This document shows positions 56,291 through 64,000 of a stretch of 64,000 bases of DNA, in pieces (position 1 is the first letter of the stretch; each line of letters begins with the position of its first letter). The stretch lies in NCBI GenBank assembly GCA_024103425.1, contig JAGFIS010000022.1:119624-183623 (forward strand). The letters run 5' to 3'. The notes beneath the pieces are model-generated. The model was not told the origin of the DNA, did not search any database, and was given only the letters and a program-made list of their open reading frames with translations. The position numbers and the translations under genes are program-made. This stretch comes from Chitinophagaceae bacterium. Lineage in GTDB: Bacteria; Bacteroidota; Bacteroidia; Chitinophagales; Chitinophagaceae.

Positions 56291-58804
56291 ATGAAAAAGA
56301 ATTACCTATTTCGATTCTTGCTTCTGGTGATTGTTACAATCGTATTTGGTACTGCATCGCTGGTGGCACAAACTCCTTTCATCACTGTATGGAAGACGAC
56401 TAATTCCGGAGTAACCGGAAATGACCAGATATCTATTCCGGCAACTGGTGATTACTCATACGCTTGGGAAGAGACTACTAACCCGGCAAATAATGGTAGT
56501 GGGACAGCCAGTGGCATTGTGACAATTACCTTCCCAAGTAGTGGTACCTACCGGGTTAGTATTACACCCACAGGAGCTACCCCGTTCAACAGAATAGAGT
56601 TTAATAATGGAGGAGATAAACTCAAGATACTCAGAGTGGAGCAATGGGGTAGTACTGCCTGGAGCTCGATGGGAAATGCGTTTTATGGTGCGGAGAACCT
56701 TACAGTAACCGCCTCAGATATACCCAACCTGAGTGGTGTTACAGACATGTCTCACATGTTTCATGGAGCTGTAAGTTTAAACAATGATAACTTATCATCA
56801 TGGAATGTAAGCAATGTAACTAACATGTCCTACCTTTTTGCAGGAGCTTCCACTTTCGATAAAAATCTTGCCTCCTGGGATGTTAGTAGTGTTAATGATA
56901 TGTCTCACATGTTCCACGGGGCTTCTACCTTTAATAAAAATCTTTCACTATGGGCGACTAGGCTTGGGAATGTAACGGACATGTCCTATATGTTTGCGGA
57001 AGCATCTGCTTTTAATTCTAATCTTACGAACTGGGACATACAAAGCGTAACGAACATGTCTCACATGTTTGAGAAGGCGACTTCATTTAACATCGCCTTG
57101 TCTAGTTGGCTGTTGCGGGATGTAACAAATATGTCTCATATGTTTGATGGAGCGACTTCTTTTAATACTGTATTAACAGCTTGGGCTGCCATGCTTGGCA
57201 ACGTGACAGATATGTCCTATATGTTTGCCGGAGCAACTGCGTTTAATTCTAATCTTACGAACTGGGACATACAAAGTGTAAAGGATATTTCTCACATGTT
57301 TGAAAATGCAACTTCGTTTGACGTTGCCTTATCAACATGGAAGTTGCGGGATGTAACAGATATGTCATATATGTTCCATAATGCCACCTCCTTTAATAAG
57401 GCATTATCGGCGTGGGCAAGTATGGTAAGTAATGTTACTGATGCCTCCTATATGTTTGCGGGTGCTACGAGTTTTAATAGTGCATTAGGAAATTGGAATT
57501 TAGCCAGTGCAGTTAACTTGTCGCATATGTTTGAAAATACAACTAGTTTTAATTTGGCATTAGGTGGGTGGAAGGTCGGTTCGGTAAAGGATATGTCTTA
57601 TATGTTTGCCGGTTCTGCTTATAATTTGATTTTGACAAACTGGGATGTGAGCAATGTTGAAGACATGTCTCATATGTTTGATGGTGCTACTGCATTCAAC
57701 AAAGCCTTGTCAGCCTGGGCAACTAAGATGGGCAAAGTAAAGAATTTGTCCTACATGTTTGCTAATACAACTTCTTTTAATTCAATATTAACTGGTTGGG
57801 ATCTAAGCAGTGCGACGAACCTTTCACACATGTTTGCCGGAGCTACCAGTTTTAATCAGACTCTTGCTTCATGGGATGTTAGTAATGTTAAGAACATGGC
57901 CTATATGTTTGCCGGAGCAACCAGCTTTGATGCCTCTTTCTTTAATGGTACCTCAGACTGGGATGTGAGTAATGTGGAAAACATGGAGGGGATATTTGCC
58001 GGTGCTACCGCTTTTAATAAAACTCTTGAACTATGGAATCTTAAGAGCCTTTCAGGATCTATCTCAATTGCAAATACCGGTATGAGTTGTGAAAACTATA
58101 GCCGTACACTTTATGCCTGGTCTAGTAACCCTGATATTCCGAGTGGAATCACTCTTAATGCGAATGGGCTTAATTATAGCAAAACTCAGGCTTTTATTGA
58201 TCAAAGACAAAGTCTGATTACTGATCATGGCTGGGTTATTAATGGTGATGCATTAGGCGAATGTGAGTTGGCACCTTTACCTGTCAGGTTAATCAGTTTT
58301 GATGTTTATACTAATGATGGTGGTGTTAGAATAAAGTGGACGAGCGCTAACGAGGATAATTTTAAGGGATACACGATCGAAAGGAGTCGAGAGTTGGCAA
58401 ATTGGAATAAGGTTGAGTTTGTATATGCGAAAGAAGGTGGCCAGGCAATAAACGAATACTCGGTATTGGATAATTCGCCTTATTCGGGAGTTAGCTATTA
58501 TAGAATTAAATTAGAAGATGTAGATGGAGCTGTCACTTATTCAGAAGTTAAAAAGATTGTCTTTAACGGATATTCTTCTATTAATATCTACCCAAATCCA
58601 GTGCAGAATTATATATCCATCTCAGGACTAACGACCAGAACAATTGTAAAATTAATGGACGGAAACGGACGGGTTCTAAGGGTGGAAAATACTAATACGC
58701 CTACACTAAATATGAATTTGAGCCAGTTTCAGAAGGGTATTTATAATCTGATGTTGATCTCTGAAAATGGGCAAATAGTGGTAAGAAGGATAGTGAAAGA
58801 ATAG
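56291..58804 (+). CDS. BspA-like (DUF285 repeat) surface protein with T9SS sorting domain
   Basis: From the ATG at 56291 the protein has 837 residues with a signal peptide ending near LVAQ. About 17 tandem repeats of roughly 25 residues follow. Each is centred on a motif like VTDMSHMF or VTNMSYMF, then GATSFN and WDVSN, the DUF285/BspA leucine-rich-like pattern. After the repeats come a fibronectin-like domain (VRLISFDVYTNDGGVRIKWTSA) and a type IX sorting domain (INIYPNPVQNYISISG..., KGIYNLMLI...VKE). BspA-type proteins act in adhesion or ligand binding. The upstream 183 bp hold no gene; an in-frame extension to 56135 lacks a signal and is unlikely. Confidence 0.85.
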   Translation: MKKNYLFRFLLLVIVTIVFGTASLVAQTPFITVWKTTNSGVTGNDQISIPATGDYSYAWEETTNPANNGSGTASGIVTITFPSSGTYRVSITPTGATPFNRIEFNNGGDKLKILRVEQWGSTAWSSMGNAFYGAENLTVTASDIPNLSGVTDMSHMFHGAVSLNNDNLSSWNVSNVTNMSYLFAGASTFDKNLASWDVSSVNDMSHMFHGASTFNKNLSLWATRLGNVTDMSYMFAEASAFNSNLTNWDIQSVTNMSHMFEKATSFNIALSSWLLRDVTNMSHMFDGATSFNTVLTAWAAMLGNVTDMSYMFAGATAFNSNLTNWDIQSVKDISHMFENATSFDVALSTWKLRDVTDMSYMFHNATSFNKALSAWASMVSNVTDASYMFAGATSFNSALGNWNLASAVNLSHMFENTTSFNLALGGWKVGSVKDMSYMFAGSAYNLILTNWDVSNVEDMSHMFDGATAFNKALSAWATKMGKVKNLSYMFANTTSFNSILTGWDLSSATNLSHMFAGATSFNQTLASWDVSNVKNMAYMFAGATSFDASFFNGTSDWDVSNVENMEGIFAGATAFNKTLELWNLKSLSGSISIANTGMSCENYSRTLYAWSSNPDIPSGITLNANGLNYSKTQAFIDQRQSLITDHGWVINGDALGECELAPLPVRLISFDVYTNDGGVRIKWTSANEDNFKGYTIERSRELANWNKVEFVYAKEGGQAINEYSVLDNSPYSGVSYYRIKLEDVDGAVTYSEVKKIVFNGYSSINIYPNPVQNYISISGLTTRTIVKLMDGNGRVLRVENTNTPTLNMNLSQFQKGIYNLMLISENGQIVVRRIVKE
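57009..57301 (+). repeat. 231-bp internal duplication in the BspA-like gene
   Basis: A stretch around 57011-57068 recurs almost unchanged at 57242-57299, offset 231 bp (77 codons, three protein repeats). Near-identity at DNA level indicates recent amplification of a three-repeat module. Confidence 0.65.
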
Positions 58805-58864
58805 AACCGTTTATTTGTTTTTGAAGTTCTTTTTTGTGGAAGATTGGCTATCCTTTGTAAAATT

Positions 58865-58904
58865 AAGAGGCTGTCTCAAAACAAAGTGTGAGACAGCCTC
58901 TTTT
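58865..58904. terminator. bidirectional terminator
   Basis: AAGAGGCTGTCTCA (58865-58878) pairs perfectly over 14 bp with TGAGACAGCCTCTT (58889-58902), followed by more T. It lies between the convergent BspA-like and DsbA-like genes and can serve both. Confidence 0.85.
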
Positions 58905-58922
58905 CCATAATGTGTTACTTTT

Positions 58923-59654
58923 TTAATTACACTTTCCATTCACATTGCACGATTCACTCTGCGATACTATCTGAAGTGTAGTTTTTCTAGTCTTATTCCA
59001 GTCGTCGTACGCTGTCTTAATGGTGTCTAAGAAAACCTGCGGAGGTTGTGCCCCCGATACTCCGTATTTCTCATTGAGAACAAAGAACGGAACTCCTGTT
59101 ATACCCATGTTGGCAGCTTCCTGAATGTCTTGCGAAACTTTATAAGCATAATCATCATCAGAGAGCGCCTTATCGATATCTTCCTGAGTAAGCCCGGCTT
59201 TCAATGCCTCCTGCCTTAAGGTCTCATCATCTCCAAAGTCTTTCCCTTCGGTAAAGTACCCTGCAAAAAGCATCTCGGCAAATTTGTTTCCGATACCTTT
59301 TTCTTTTGCTATCTGGATCAGCCTGTGTGCTTTGAAAGTGTTGAAGGTGATTGCTTTTTCAAGGTGAAAATCGATCCCTGCATTCTTAGCTGTTTGAGTA
59401 ATCTGGTTTTGCATTGCCTCGATCTCCTTAACCGGTCTTCTGTATTTTTCTGATAAGCTTTGAGTCAGGTCATGCCTTTTCCCCGGTTCCTGAACGAAGT
59501 AAGGATCGAGCTGAAAGCTTCTGAACTCAAGAACTACATCACCTTTATGCTCAAACTCAGCCAGCGCTTTTTCATAATTCTTCTTACCGATATAACAGAA
59601 CGGGCAAACGACATCACTCCACACTTCTATATGTAATTTATCTGTAGCGTCCAT
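58923..59654 (-). CDS. DsbA family oxidoreductase (FrnE-like)
   Basis: The 243-residue thioredoxin-fold protein has the redox motif CPFC (VWSDVVCPFCYIGKKNYEKAL) near residue 20. It also has an inserted helical domain, FNTFKAHRLIQIAKEKG and the cis-proline segment GITGVPFFVLNEKYGVSGAQP. It lacks a signal peptide, so it is a cytoplasmic FrnE/2-hydroxychromene isomerase-like protein rather than a periplasmic DsbA. The C-terminus holds two more cysteines (SCNVNGKCN). FrnE homologues are linked to oxidative stress or polyketide chemistry; the substrate here is unknown. Confidence 0.9.
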   Translation of the reverse strand: MDATDKLHIEVWSDVVCPFCYIGKKNYEKALAEFEHKGDVVLEFRSFQLDPYFVQEPGKRHDLTQSLSEKYRRPVKEIEAMQNQITQTAKNAGIDFHLEKAITFNTFKAHRLIQIAKEKGIGNKFAEMLFAGYFTEGKDFGDDETLRQEALKAGLTQEDIDKALSDDDYAYKVSQDIQEAANMGITGVPFFVLNEKYGVSGAQPPQVFLDTIKTAYDDWNKTRKTTLQIVSQSESCNVNGKCN

Positions 59655-59754
59655 TGAATTTTATTTTTTTTACAAAGTTAGGAATACACCGGCCGTAAAT
59701 GGCATGCCGACGGTGATTTTAATGTTCCGCAGTGGTTCTCCGAGAAGGAAGTAG

Positions 59755-59827
<73 letters not shown>

Positions 59828-60043
59828 AGTTTGGATATTTTTGCCTCGCCTGAAAGGGATTGTTACCGGGATAATCTGGATAGCATCTTTCGGCACTGTA
59901 AGCGTGCCATCAGGTGTTGCGACTGCAAAATTAATAGTTTTCTTTTCAAGTCCTCAAAAAGCAAATTATCAGTAAAAGGTAAAATACTGCAGTTCTGAAA
60001 CGATATTCGCGGTTAAGAAAGCTCGCTGCAACATCTTTCTTTA

Positions 60044-60074
60044 TTTGGCTTGTTATTTGTGAACCATATGTTTC
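60044..60074 (+). promoter_or_regulatory. yceI-family gene promoter
   Basis: TTTG (60044-60047), 19-base spacer and TATGTTTC (60067-60074, one mismatch) form a Bacteroidota-type promoter about 45 bp before the YceI-family ATG. It is the only signal seen in the 292-bp gap after tRNA-Lys. Confidence 0.5.
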
Positions 60075-60119
60075 TACGGAACAGATTATTAGAACAAAAG
60101 AGAATATAAACATTAGATT

Positions 60120-60650
60120 ATGGCAACAATTAAATGGCAATTTGACCCGGCACACTCCGAGATTTTGTTTAAAGTAAAACACATGATGGTATCCAACGTG
60201 TCAGGCCAGTTCAAAAAATTTGATATTCAACTGGAAACAGAAGATCACGACTTCTCAACGGCAAAAGCATCTTTTAGTGCTGATATTGATTCTTTGACCA
60301 CCAAAGTGGAGATGAGAGATAACCACTTAAAAAGCGATGATTTCTTTGACGCAGCCAATCACCCGACTTTGAACTTCAGCAGCACCAAGATTACCAAGAA
60401 GAGTGATTCAGAATATGATATGGAGGGGAATTTAACTATAAGAGGAATAAAAAAAACTGTAACTTTCCACGTAGAAAACTTTGGAATCATTACAGACCCT
60501 TCAGGAAGTCACAGAGCAGGTTTTGAGATTACAGGAAAGATCAACCGTTTTGATTACGGATTAAAATACAATGCATTGATTGAATCGGGAGTAGTAGTAG
60601 TGGGAGATGAAGTGAAGATCATTGCAAACGTGGAGGTATTCCACAGTTGA
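60120..60650 (+). CDS. YceI family protein
   Basis: The 176-residue protein is a YceI-like lipocalin-fold protein that binds isoprenoid-type lipids: IKWQFDPAHSEILFKVKHMMVSNV at the start, then DSLTTKVEMRDNHLKSDDFFDAANHPTLNFSS, GNLTIRGIKKTVTFHVE, RAGFEITGKINRFDYGLKYN and VVVGDEVKIIANVE. No signal peptide is present, so this is a cytoplasmic variant, unlike E. coli YceI. Its ligand is unknown. It converges with the SLC13 transporter. Confidence 0.92.
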   Translation: MATIKWQFDPAHSEILFKVKHMMVSNVSGQFKKFDIQLETEDHDFSTAKASFSADIDSLTTKVEMRDNHLKSDDFFDAANHPTLNFSSTKITKKSDSEYDMEGNLTIRGIKKTVTFHVENFGIITDPSGSHRAGFEITGKINRFDYGLKYNALIESGVVVVGDEVKIIANVEVFHS

Positions 60651-60685
60651 GTTTTTTATTACAGTTTTGAGTTGACTGTAAACAG

Positions 60686-60715
60686 GGGCGAGCAGCAATG
60701 TTCGCCTTCTTTTTT
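60686..60715 (+). terminator. rho-independent terminator of the YceI-family gene
   Basis: GGGCGA (60686-60691) pairs with TCGCCT (60702-60707), 10-base loop, followed by a T run. It overlaps the stop codon of the convergent transporter gene by two bases. Confidence 0.65.
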
Positions 60716-62102
60716 AGAAGATGAGTCCCCAGATAAATTTGATGAACAGGTAAGTCAGCATGATGGATGTCAGGTTTAGAATAAAGCCTGCACGGATCAT
60801 GTCTCCAATCTTAAGCTTGCCCGATCCGAAGACGATTGCATTCGGTGGCGTAGCCACAGGCAGCATAAAGGCACACGAACAGGAAATGGCTGCACCTGCC
60901 ATCAGCGGCAGGATTTCGAGATTGAGCGAAGCACCTAAGGTAATCAGCAATGGTAGCATTAGACTGGCAGTTGCAGTGTTAGAGGTTATTTCGGTCAGGA
61001 AATTAATTGCCGCAAGAATCAGGAGTAGAATAAGTGCCTTAGGCATGAAACCTAACAGGCTGAATTGATTTCCGAGCCAGACAGTCAGATCAGTATTTGA
61101 AAATCCTTTGGCGATGACGAGTCCGGCACCGAAGAGCACCAGGACATCCCATGGCAATTTCTTTGCAGCCTTCCAATCGATGAGCGTTTCTTTGCCTTCT
61201 CCGGACGGGATAATGAACATCAGTAATGCCCCACCGATGGCGATAATGGTATCATCCATTCCGGGTATTAATTTATTCCAGATAAATGATCGTGTAATCC
61301 AGAGGAAAGCTGTTAAAACAAAGATTAGCGCCACCCTCCCCTCTGCCACAGACATTTTACCGAGCGACTCTATTTTAAGTTCTTGTGTTTCGTTTCTTTC
61401 TTGTGCCTTGTACCTTGCCAGAGAGAACCAGGTAATTAACAAAAGAATCGTACTAAAAGGTAAACCAAATAGCAGCCAGTTGAGAAATGATATCTCATAC
61501 CCTAAAGATTCTTTTACGATTCCCGCAAGGATGATGTTAGGTGGAGTGCCGATCAGCGTGGCAATACCACCGATGGAAGCAGCATATGCAATTCCCAGCA
61601 TCAGATTTTTTGAGAACGGCTGGCTATTGCCGAAGTGGTTCATCACTGAGACTCCGATAGGGAGCATCATGATGGCAGTTGCAGTATTGGAAATCCACAT
61701 TGAAAGAAAAGCTGTGGCGATCATAGTTCCGAGGAGTACCCTTTTTTCTCCGGTGCCGACCACACTGATGATTTTATATGCAATCCGTTTATGCAGGTTT
61801 CTGTTTTCAATGGCGAGGCCGATGACGAATCCTCCCAGAAAGAGATAGATAAAAGGATTTCCGTAAGAACTGGTGGTTTGTTCGATTGTCAGCGCTCCCG
61901 ATAGCGGGAAAATTACAATAGGCAGGATGGAGGTAACCGGTAATTCGACGGCTTCGGTTGTCCACCAAAGCGCAACCCATACGGTACAGGCCAGAACGGC
62001 TTTTCCTTCGTCAGACAGTCCCTCGACAGGCAGCAGCCTGATAATAAGAAAGAGTAAAGGGCCCGCGACAAAAGCAATCCTCCGCGTTAGTTTTTTCGAC
62101 AT
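60714..62102 (-). CDS. SLC13/DASS family anion symporter
   Basis: The 462-residue membrane protein has about 11-12 transmembrane segments and the DASS landmarks: WWTTEAVELPVTSILPIVIFP, FLGGFVIGLAIENRNLHKR, the first SNT motif in WISNTATAIMMLPIGVS, and the second in LTEITSNTATASLMLPLLI with MLPVATPPNAIVFGSG. Such carriers import di- or tricarboxylates or sulfate with sodium. A sulfate role would fit the nearby sulfatases, but the loci are 6 kb apart and the SNT motifs are shared by carboxylate carriers. Confidence 0.9.
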   Translation of the reverse strand: MSKKLTRRIAFVAGPLLFLIIRLLPVEGLSDEGKAVLACTVWVALWWTTEAVELPVTSILPIVIFPLSGALTIEQTTSSYGNPFIYLFLGGFVIGLAIENRNLHKRIAYKIISVVGTGEKRVLLGTMIATAFLSMWISNTATAIMMLPIGVSVMNHFGNSQPFSKNLMLGIAYAASIGGIATLIGTPPNIILAGIVKESLGYEISFLNWLLFGLPFSTILLLITWFSLARYKAQERNETQELKIESLGKMSVAEGRVALIFVLTAFLWITRSFIWNKLIPGMDDTIIAIGGALLMFIIPSGEGKETLIDWKAAKKLPWDVLVLFGAGLVIAKGFSNTDLTVWLGNQFSLLGFMPKALILLLILAAINFLTEITSNTATASLMLPLLITLGASLNLEILPLMAGAAISCSCAFMLPVATPPNAIVFGSGKLKIGDMIRAGFILNLTSIMLTYLFIKFIWGLIF

Positions 62103-62238
62103 TCAGTTTCACTTGATGGAAAGTGCGTTGAAGTTAATTTTTTTGAGAGATTTCTCAGAAGATTTTATTCTGCCGGAAACATTACTGCGAGCTGCTGTTT
62201 AAAAAGGGTTATTTTTGTTTCAACTCAAATTTCTGATT

Positions 62239-62988
62239 ATGGATTTATTGAAAGGCAAGGTAGCCATCATTACAGGCGGGAGCCGTGGTATCGGCGAAGC
62301 AATTGCAAAAAAGTTTGCTGCAAACGGAGCAGATATAGCATTTACTTATCTAAGCAGTGAAGAGAAAGCTAAAGCTGTTGAAGACGAGCTTAAAGCTTTG
62401 GGCGTAAGGGCTAAGGCCTACAAGAGCAACGCTGCGCTGATGGCAGATACTGAAGCTTTAGTAGCTGATGTAGTAAAAGAATTCGGTACGGTTGATATCT
62501 GTGTCAACAATGCCGGAATCAGCAAGGATAATCTTTTACTCCGGATGGGAGAAGATCAGTGGAGCCAGGTGATTGAGACAAACCTGAACAGTGTGTATAA
62601 TATGACGAAACAGGTCATCAGGCCGATGATGAAGGCTCGTACGGGCTCTATCATTAATATGAGTTCTATTATCGGTATCAGGGGTAATGCCGGGCAGAGC
62701 AGTTATGCTGCGAGCAAAGCGGGTATCATCGGTTTTACAAAATCGATAGCTGCAGAAGTAGGCAGTCGTAATATCCGCTGCAATGCGATTGCACCGGGGT
62801 TTATCGAAACTGATATGACGCAATATCTTAAAGAAGGAGATGCTGCACAGTCTTATTTGTCGAGGATTCCTCTCGGCAGGTTTGGCAGTCCGGAAGAAGT
62901 ATCAAACGTGGCAATGTTCCTCGCTTCTGATATGAGTAGTTACATTACCGGCCAGGTAATTTGCACCTGTGGCGGATTGAACATGTAA
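62239..62988 (+). CDS. fabG: 3-oxoacyl-[acyl-carrier-protein] reductase
   Basis: From the ATG at 62239 the protein has 249 residues and is a classical short-chain dehydrogenase: cofactor loop ITGGSRGIGEAIAKKF, NNAGISKDNLLLRM, catalytic Ser-Tyr-Lys in MSSIIGIRG...SSYAASKAG, then NAIAPGFIETDMT and FLASDMSSYITGQVICTCGGLNM. The match to FabG, the NADPH-dependent reductase of fatty-acid elongation, is close. A TATTTTTG box (62210-62217) lies 21 bp upstream. The carbonic anhydrase start lies 11 bp after its stop. Confidence 0.94.
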   Translation: MDLLKGKVAIITGGSRGIGEAIAKKFAANGADIAFTYLSSEEKAKAVEDELKALGVRAKAYKSNAALMADTEALVADVVKEFGTVDICVNNAGISKDNLLLRMGEDQWSQVIETNLNSVYNMTKQVIRPMMKARTGSIINMSSIIGIRGNAGQSSYAASKAGIIGFTKSIAAEVGSRNIRCNAIAPGFIETDMTQYLKEGDAAQSYLSRIPLGRFGSPEEVSNVAMFLASDMSSYITGQVICTCGGLNM

Positions 62989-62999
62989 AACAAGTTCAT

Positions 63000-63635
63000 T
63001 TGGACAGTTACTATAAACTATTAAAGAATAATGCAGAATGGGCCTCCGGTAAAGTAGCGCGTGACCCGGAGTATTTCAAGAGACTGTCATCTCATCAGCA
63101 TCCTGAAATCATGTGGATTGGTTGCAGCGACAGTCGTGTTCCGGCTGATCGTATTACAGGTACGGAGCCCGGTGAGATTTTTGTACACCGGAATATCAGC
63201 AACATGGTGCTCTCTACCGATCTCAACCTTTTGAGTGTTTTGCAGTTTGCCGTGGAAATACTTAATGTAAAGCACATCATCGTTTGCGGCCATCATAACT
63301 GTGGAGGCATTAAAGCGGCAATGCAGGATGAGAGTTACGGGCTGATGGATCAGTGGATATGGAATATAAAGGATGTGTACAGAATTCACCGGGCTGAGAT
63401 AGAAGCTCAGGAGACTGAAGATGGCAGGAGGCGCCTGCTTACTGAGCTGAACGTAAAAGAACAAGTGTTGAATCTTGCAAAAACTTCTATCATTCAGAAT
63501 GCGTGGAGCTCAGGGAAATACCCCCACCTTCACGGTTGGGTGTATGATGTTGGAGATGGTGTCATCCACACTGTCTTTGAAATGCCGGCGGGTACGGAGA
63601 TCGACAGTATTTATAAGTTGAACCGCAAGCATTAA
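63000..63635 (+). CDS. beta-class carbonic anhydrase
   Basis: Starting at the TTG at 63000 the protein has 211 residues (MDSYYKLLKNNAEWA...). Zinc ligands are the cysteine in WIGCSDSRVPADRITG and the His-Cys pair in VCGHHNCGGIKAAM; FVHRNISNMV is also typical. It interconverts carbon dioxide and bicarbonate in the cytoplasm. An in-frame TTG at 62961 would overlap fabG and add residues not typical of the family. The close spacing to fabG suggests one transcript, sensible because fatty-acid synthesis needs bicarbonate for acetyl-CoA carboxylase. Confidence 0.93.
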   Translation: MDSYYKLLKNNAEWASGKVARDPEYFKRLSSHQHPEIMWIGCSDSRVPADRITGTEPGEIFVHRNISNMVLSTDLNLLSVLQFAVEILNVKHIIVCGHHNCGGIKAAMQDESYGLMDQWIWNIKDVYRIHRAEIEAQETEDGRRRLLTELNVKEQVLNLAKTSIIQNAWSSGKYPHLHGWVYDVGDGVIHTVFEMPAGTEIDSIYKLNRKH

Positions 63636-63640
63636 GAAAA

Positions 63641-63670
63641 AACCCGTTCCTGCAGCGCAGGAAGCGGGTT
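63641..63670. terminator. hairpin after the carbonic anhydrase gene
   Basis: AACCCGTTCCTGC (63641-63653) pairs, with one bulge, with GCAGGAAGCGGGTT (63657-63670). An A run lies on its left, so the T run is on the minus strand. On the plus strand the T run is weak, so it is a poor terminator for the upstream gene. Confidence 0.4.
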
Positions 63671-63684
63671 GCAGTCTTGCTGTT

Positions 63685-63715
63685 TTTGAAATATAAAGCC
63701 TTTCGTATAATTTTG
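63685..63715 (+). promoter_or_regulatory. nhaA promoter
   Basis: TTTG (63685-63688), 19-base spacer, then TAATTTTG (63708-63715), an exact TAnnTTTG. The predicted leader of about 150 nt before the NhaA ATG is long. Confidence 0.6.
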
Positions 63716-63871
63716 CACCCGAGGTGGATTTGTTTATTGTTCAACCTCAAACGGGCCTGATTAAATAACTGAACTAATAAACGACCCTATCTCTTTGAGC
63801 TTAGCATTGTTTATTTTTATTGTTAAACTAGAATGACCCGATGATGTTGATCTTCCGGGAATAGATGTTAT

Positions 63872-64000
63872 ATGAAAATTACCCAGACATTTAAAGATTT
63901 TTACGAGAGCGGAAAAGGAGGTATCCTTCTTGTAGTATGCACTATCATATCACTACTTTTAGCTAATTCGACCATAGGAGGTGGATATGTGAATTTCTGG
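63872..64000 (+). CDS. nhaA: Na+/H+ antiporter NhaA, N-terminal fragment
   Basis: The last 43 codons of the window encode MKITQTFKDFYESGKGGILL... followed by a hydrophobic helix ending LLLANSTIGGGYVNFW. A helical start, the SGGILL-like motif and the LLANS ending of the first membrane helix are typical of NhaA, which exchanges sodium for protons in the inner membrane. The gene runs off the right edge. Assignment rests on this short N-terminus only. Confidence 0.75.
   Translation, partial: MKITQTFKDFYESGKGGILLVVCTIISLLLANSTIGGGYVNFW

Noticed and set aside
61108..61848. 246-codon open frame on the plus strand across the SLC13 transporter gene
   Set aside because: It is antisense to a clear membrane transporter; the encoded sequence is a by-product of the opposite strand.

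Overview
The window looks like chromosomal DNA of a Bacteroidota member, most plausibly from the Chitinophagaceae and relatives. The support is a SusC/SusD pair, two proteins with type IX secretion (T9SS) sorting domains, a GldA-type ATPase, tricorn-like and S9 peptidases, a PadR-PspC pair, a RicT/PSP1 protein beside HolB, and repeated promoter-like pairs of TTG and TAnnTTTG about 19-20 bp apart. The genus cannot be fixed by reading alone.

Layout. 1-6.5 kb: the C-terminal part of an S9 peptidase, a DUF1343/NamZ-like protein and a tricorn-like protease. Then comes a small GIY-YIG nuclease bracketed by a 52-bp direct repeat made of the 3' end and terminator of the adjacent tRNA-Phe. 6.5-13.5 kb: RecQ, KdsD, mannose-1-phosphate guanylyltransferase, a methionine aminotransferase and RecA. 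13.5-21.7 kb: a repeat-rich gap, a double-PspC protein with its PadR repressor, DsrE, RsmE, an orphan response regulator, a HerA-like ATPase, a candidate small RNA, a HAD phosphatase and a glutathione peroxidase. 21.7-32.2 kb: HolB, RicT, GldA, enolase, a DivIC/FtsB-like protein, a small conserved-looking protein, an outer membrane barrel, an MsbA-like exporter and PurD. 32.2-39.2 kb: the elongasome operon mreB-mreC-mreD-PBP2-rodA, then a metallo-beta-lactamase-fold hydrolase.

39.2-58.8 kb is the accessory region. A LacI regulator has near-identical 12-bp palindromes on both sides. To its left is a pair of secreted proteins (beta-helix-like and T9SS). To its right is a polysaccharide-utilization-like locus: SusC, SusD, sulfatase, two tandem paralogous secreted proteins of unrecognised family with a clan GH-A-like layout, a second sulfatase, a small Spy-like protein, a GH109-type NAD-dependent glycosidase, and a large BspA-like repeat protein with a T9SS tail. 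Together these suggest uptake and breakdown of a sulfated, possibly N-acetylgalactosamine-containing glycan. The tandem pair is the best candidate for an undescribed enzyme family.

58.8-64 kb: a DsbA/FrnE-like oxidoreductase, tRNA-Lys, YceI, an SLC13 transporter, FabG, a beta-carbonic anhydrase and the start of NhaA.

All functions are assigned by reading protein sequence and context; no database search was run.
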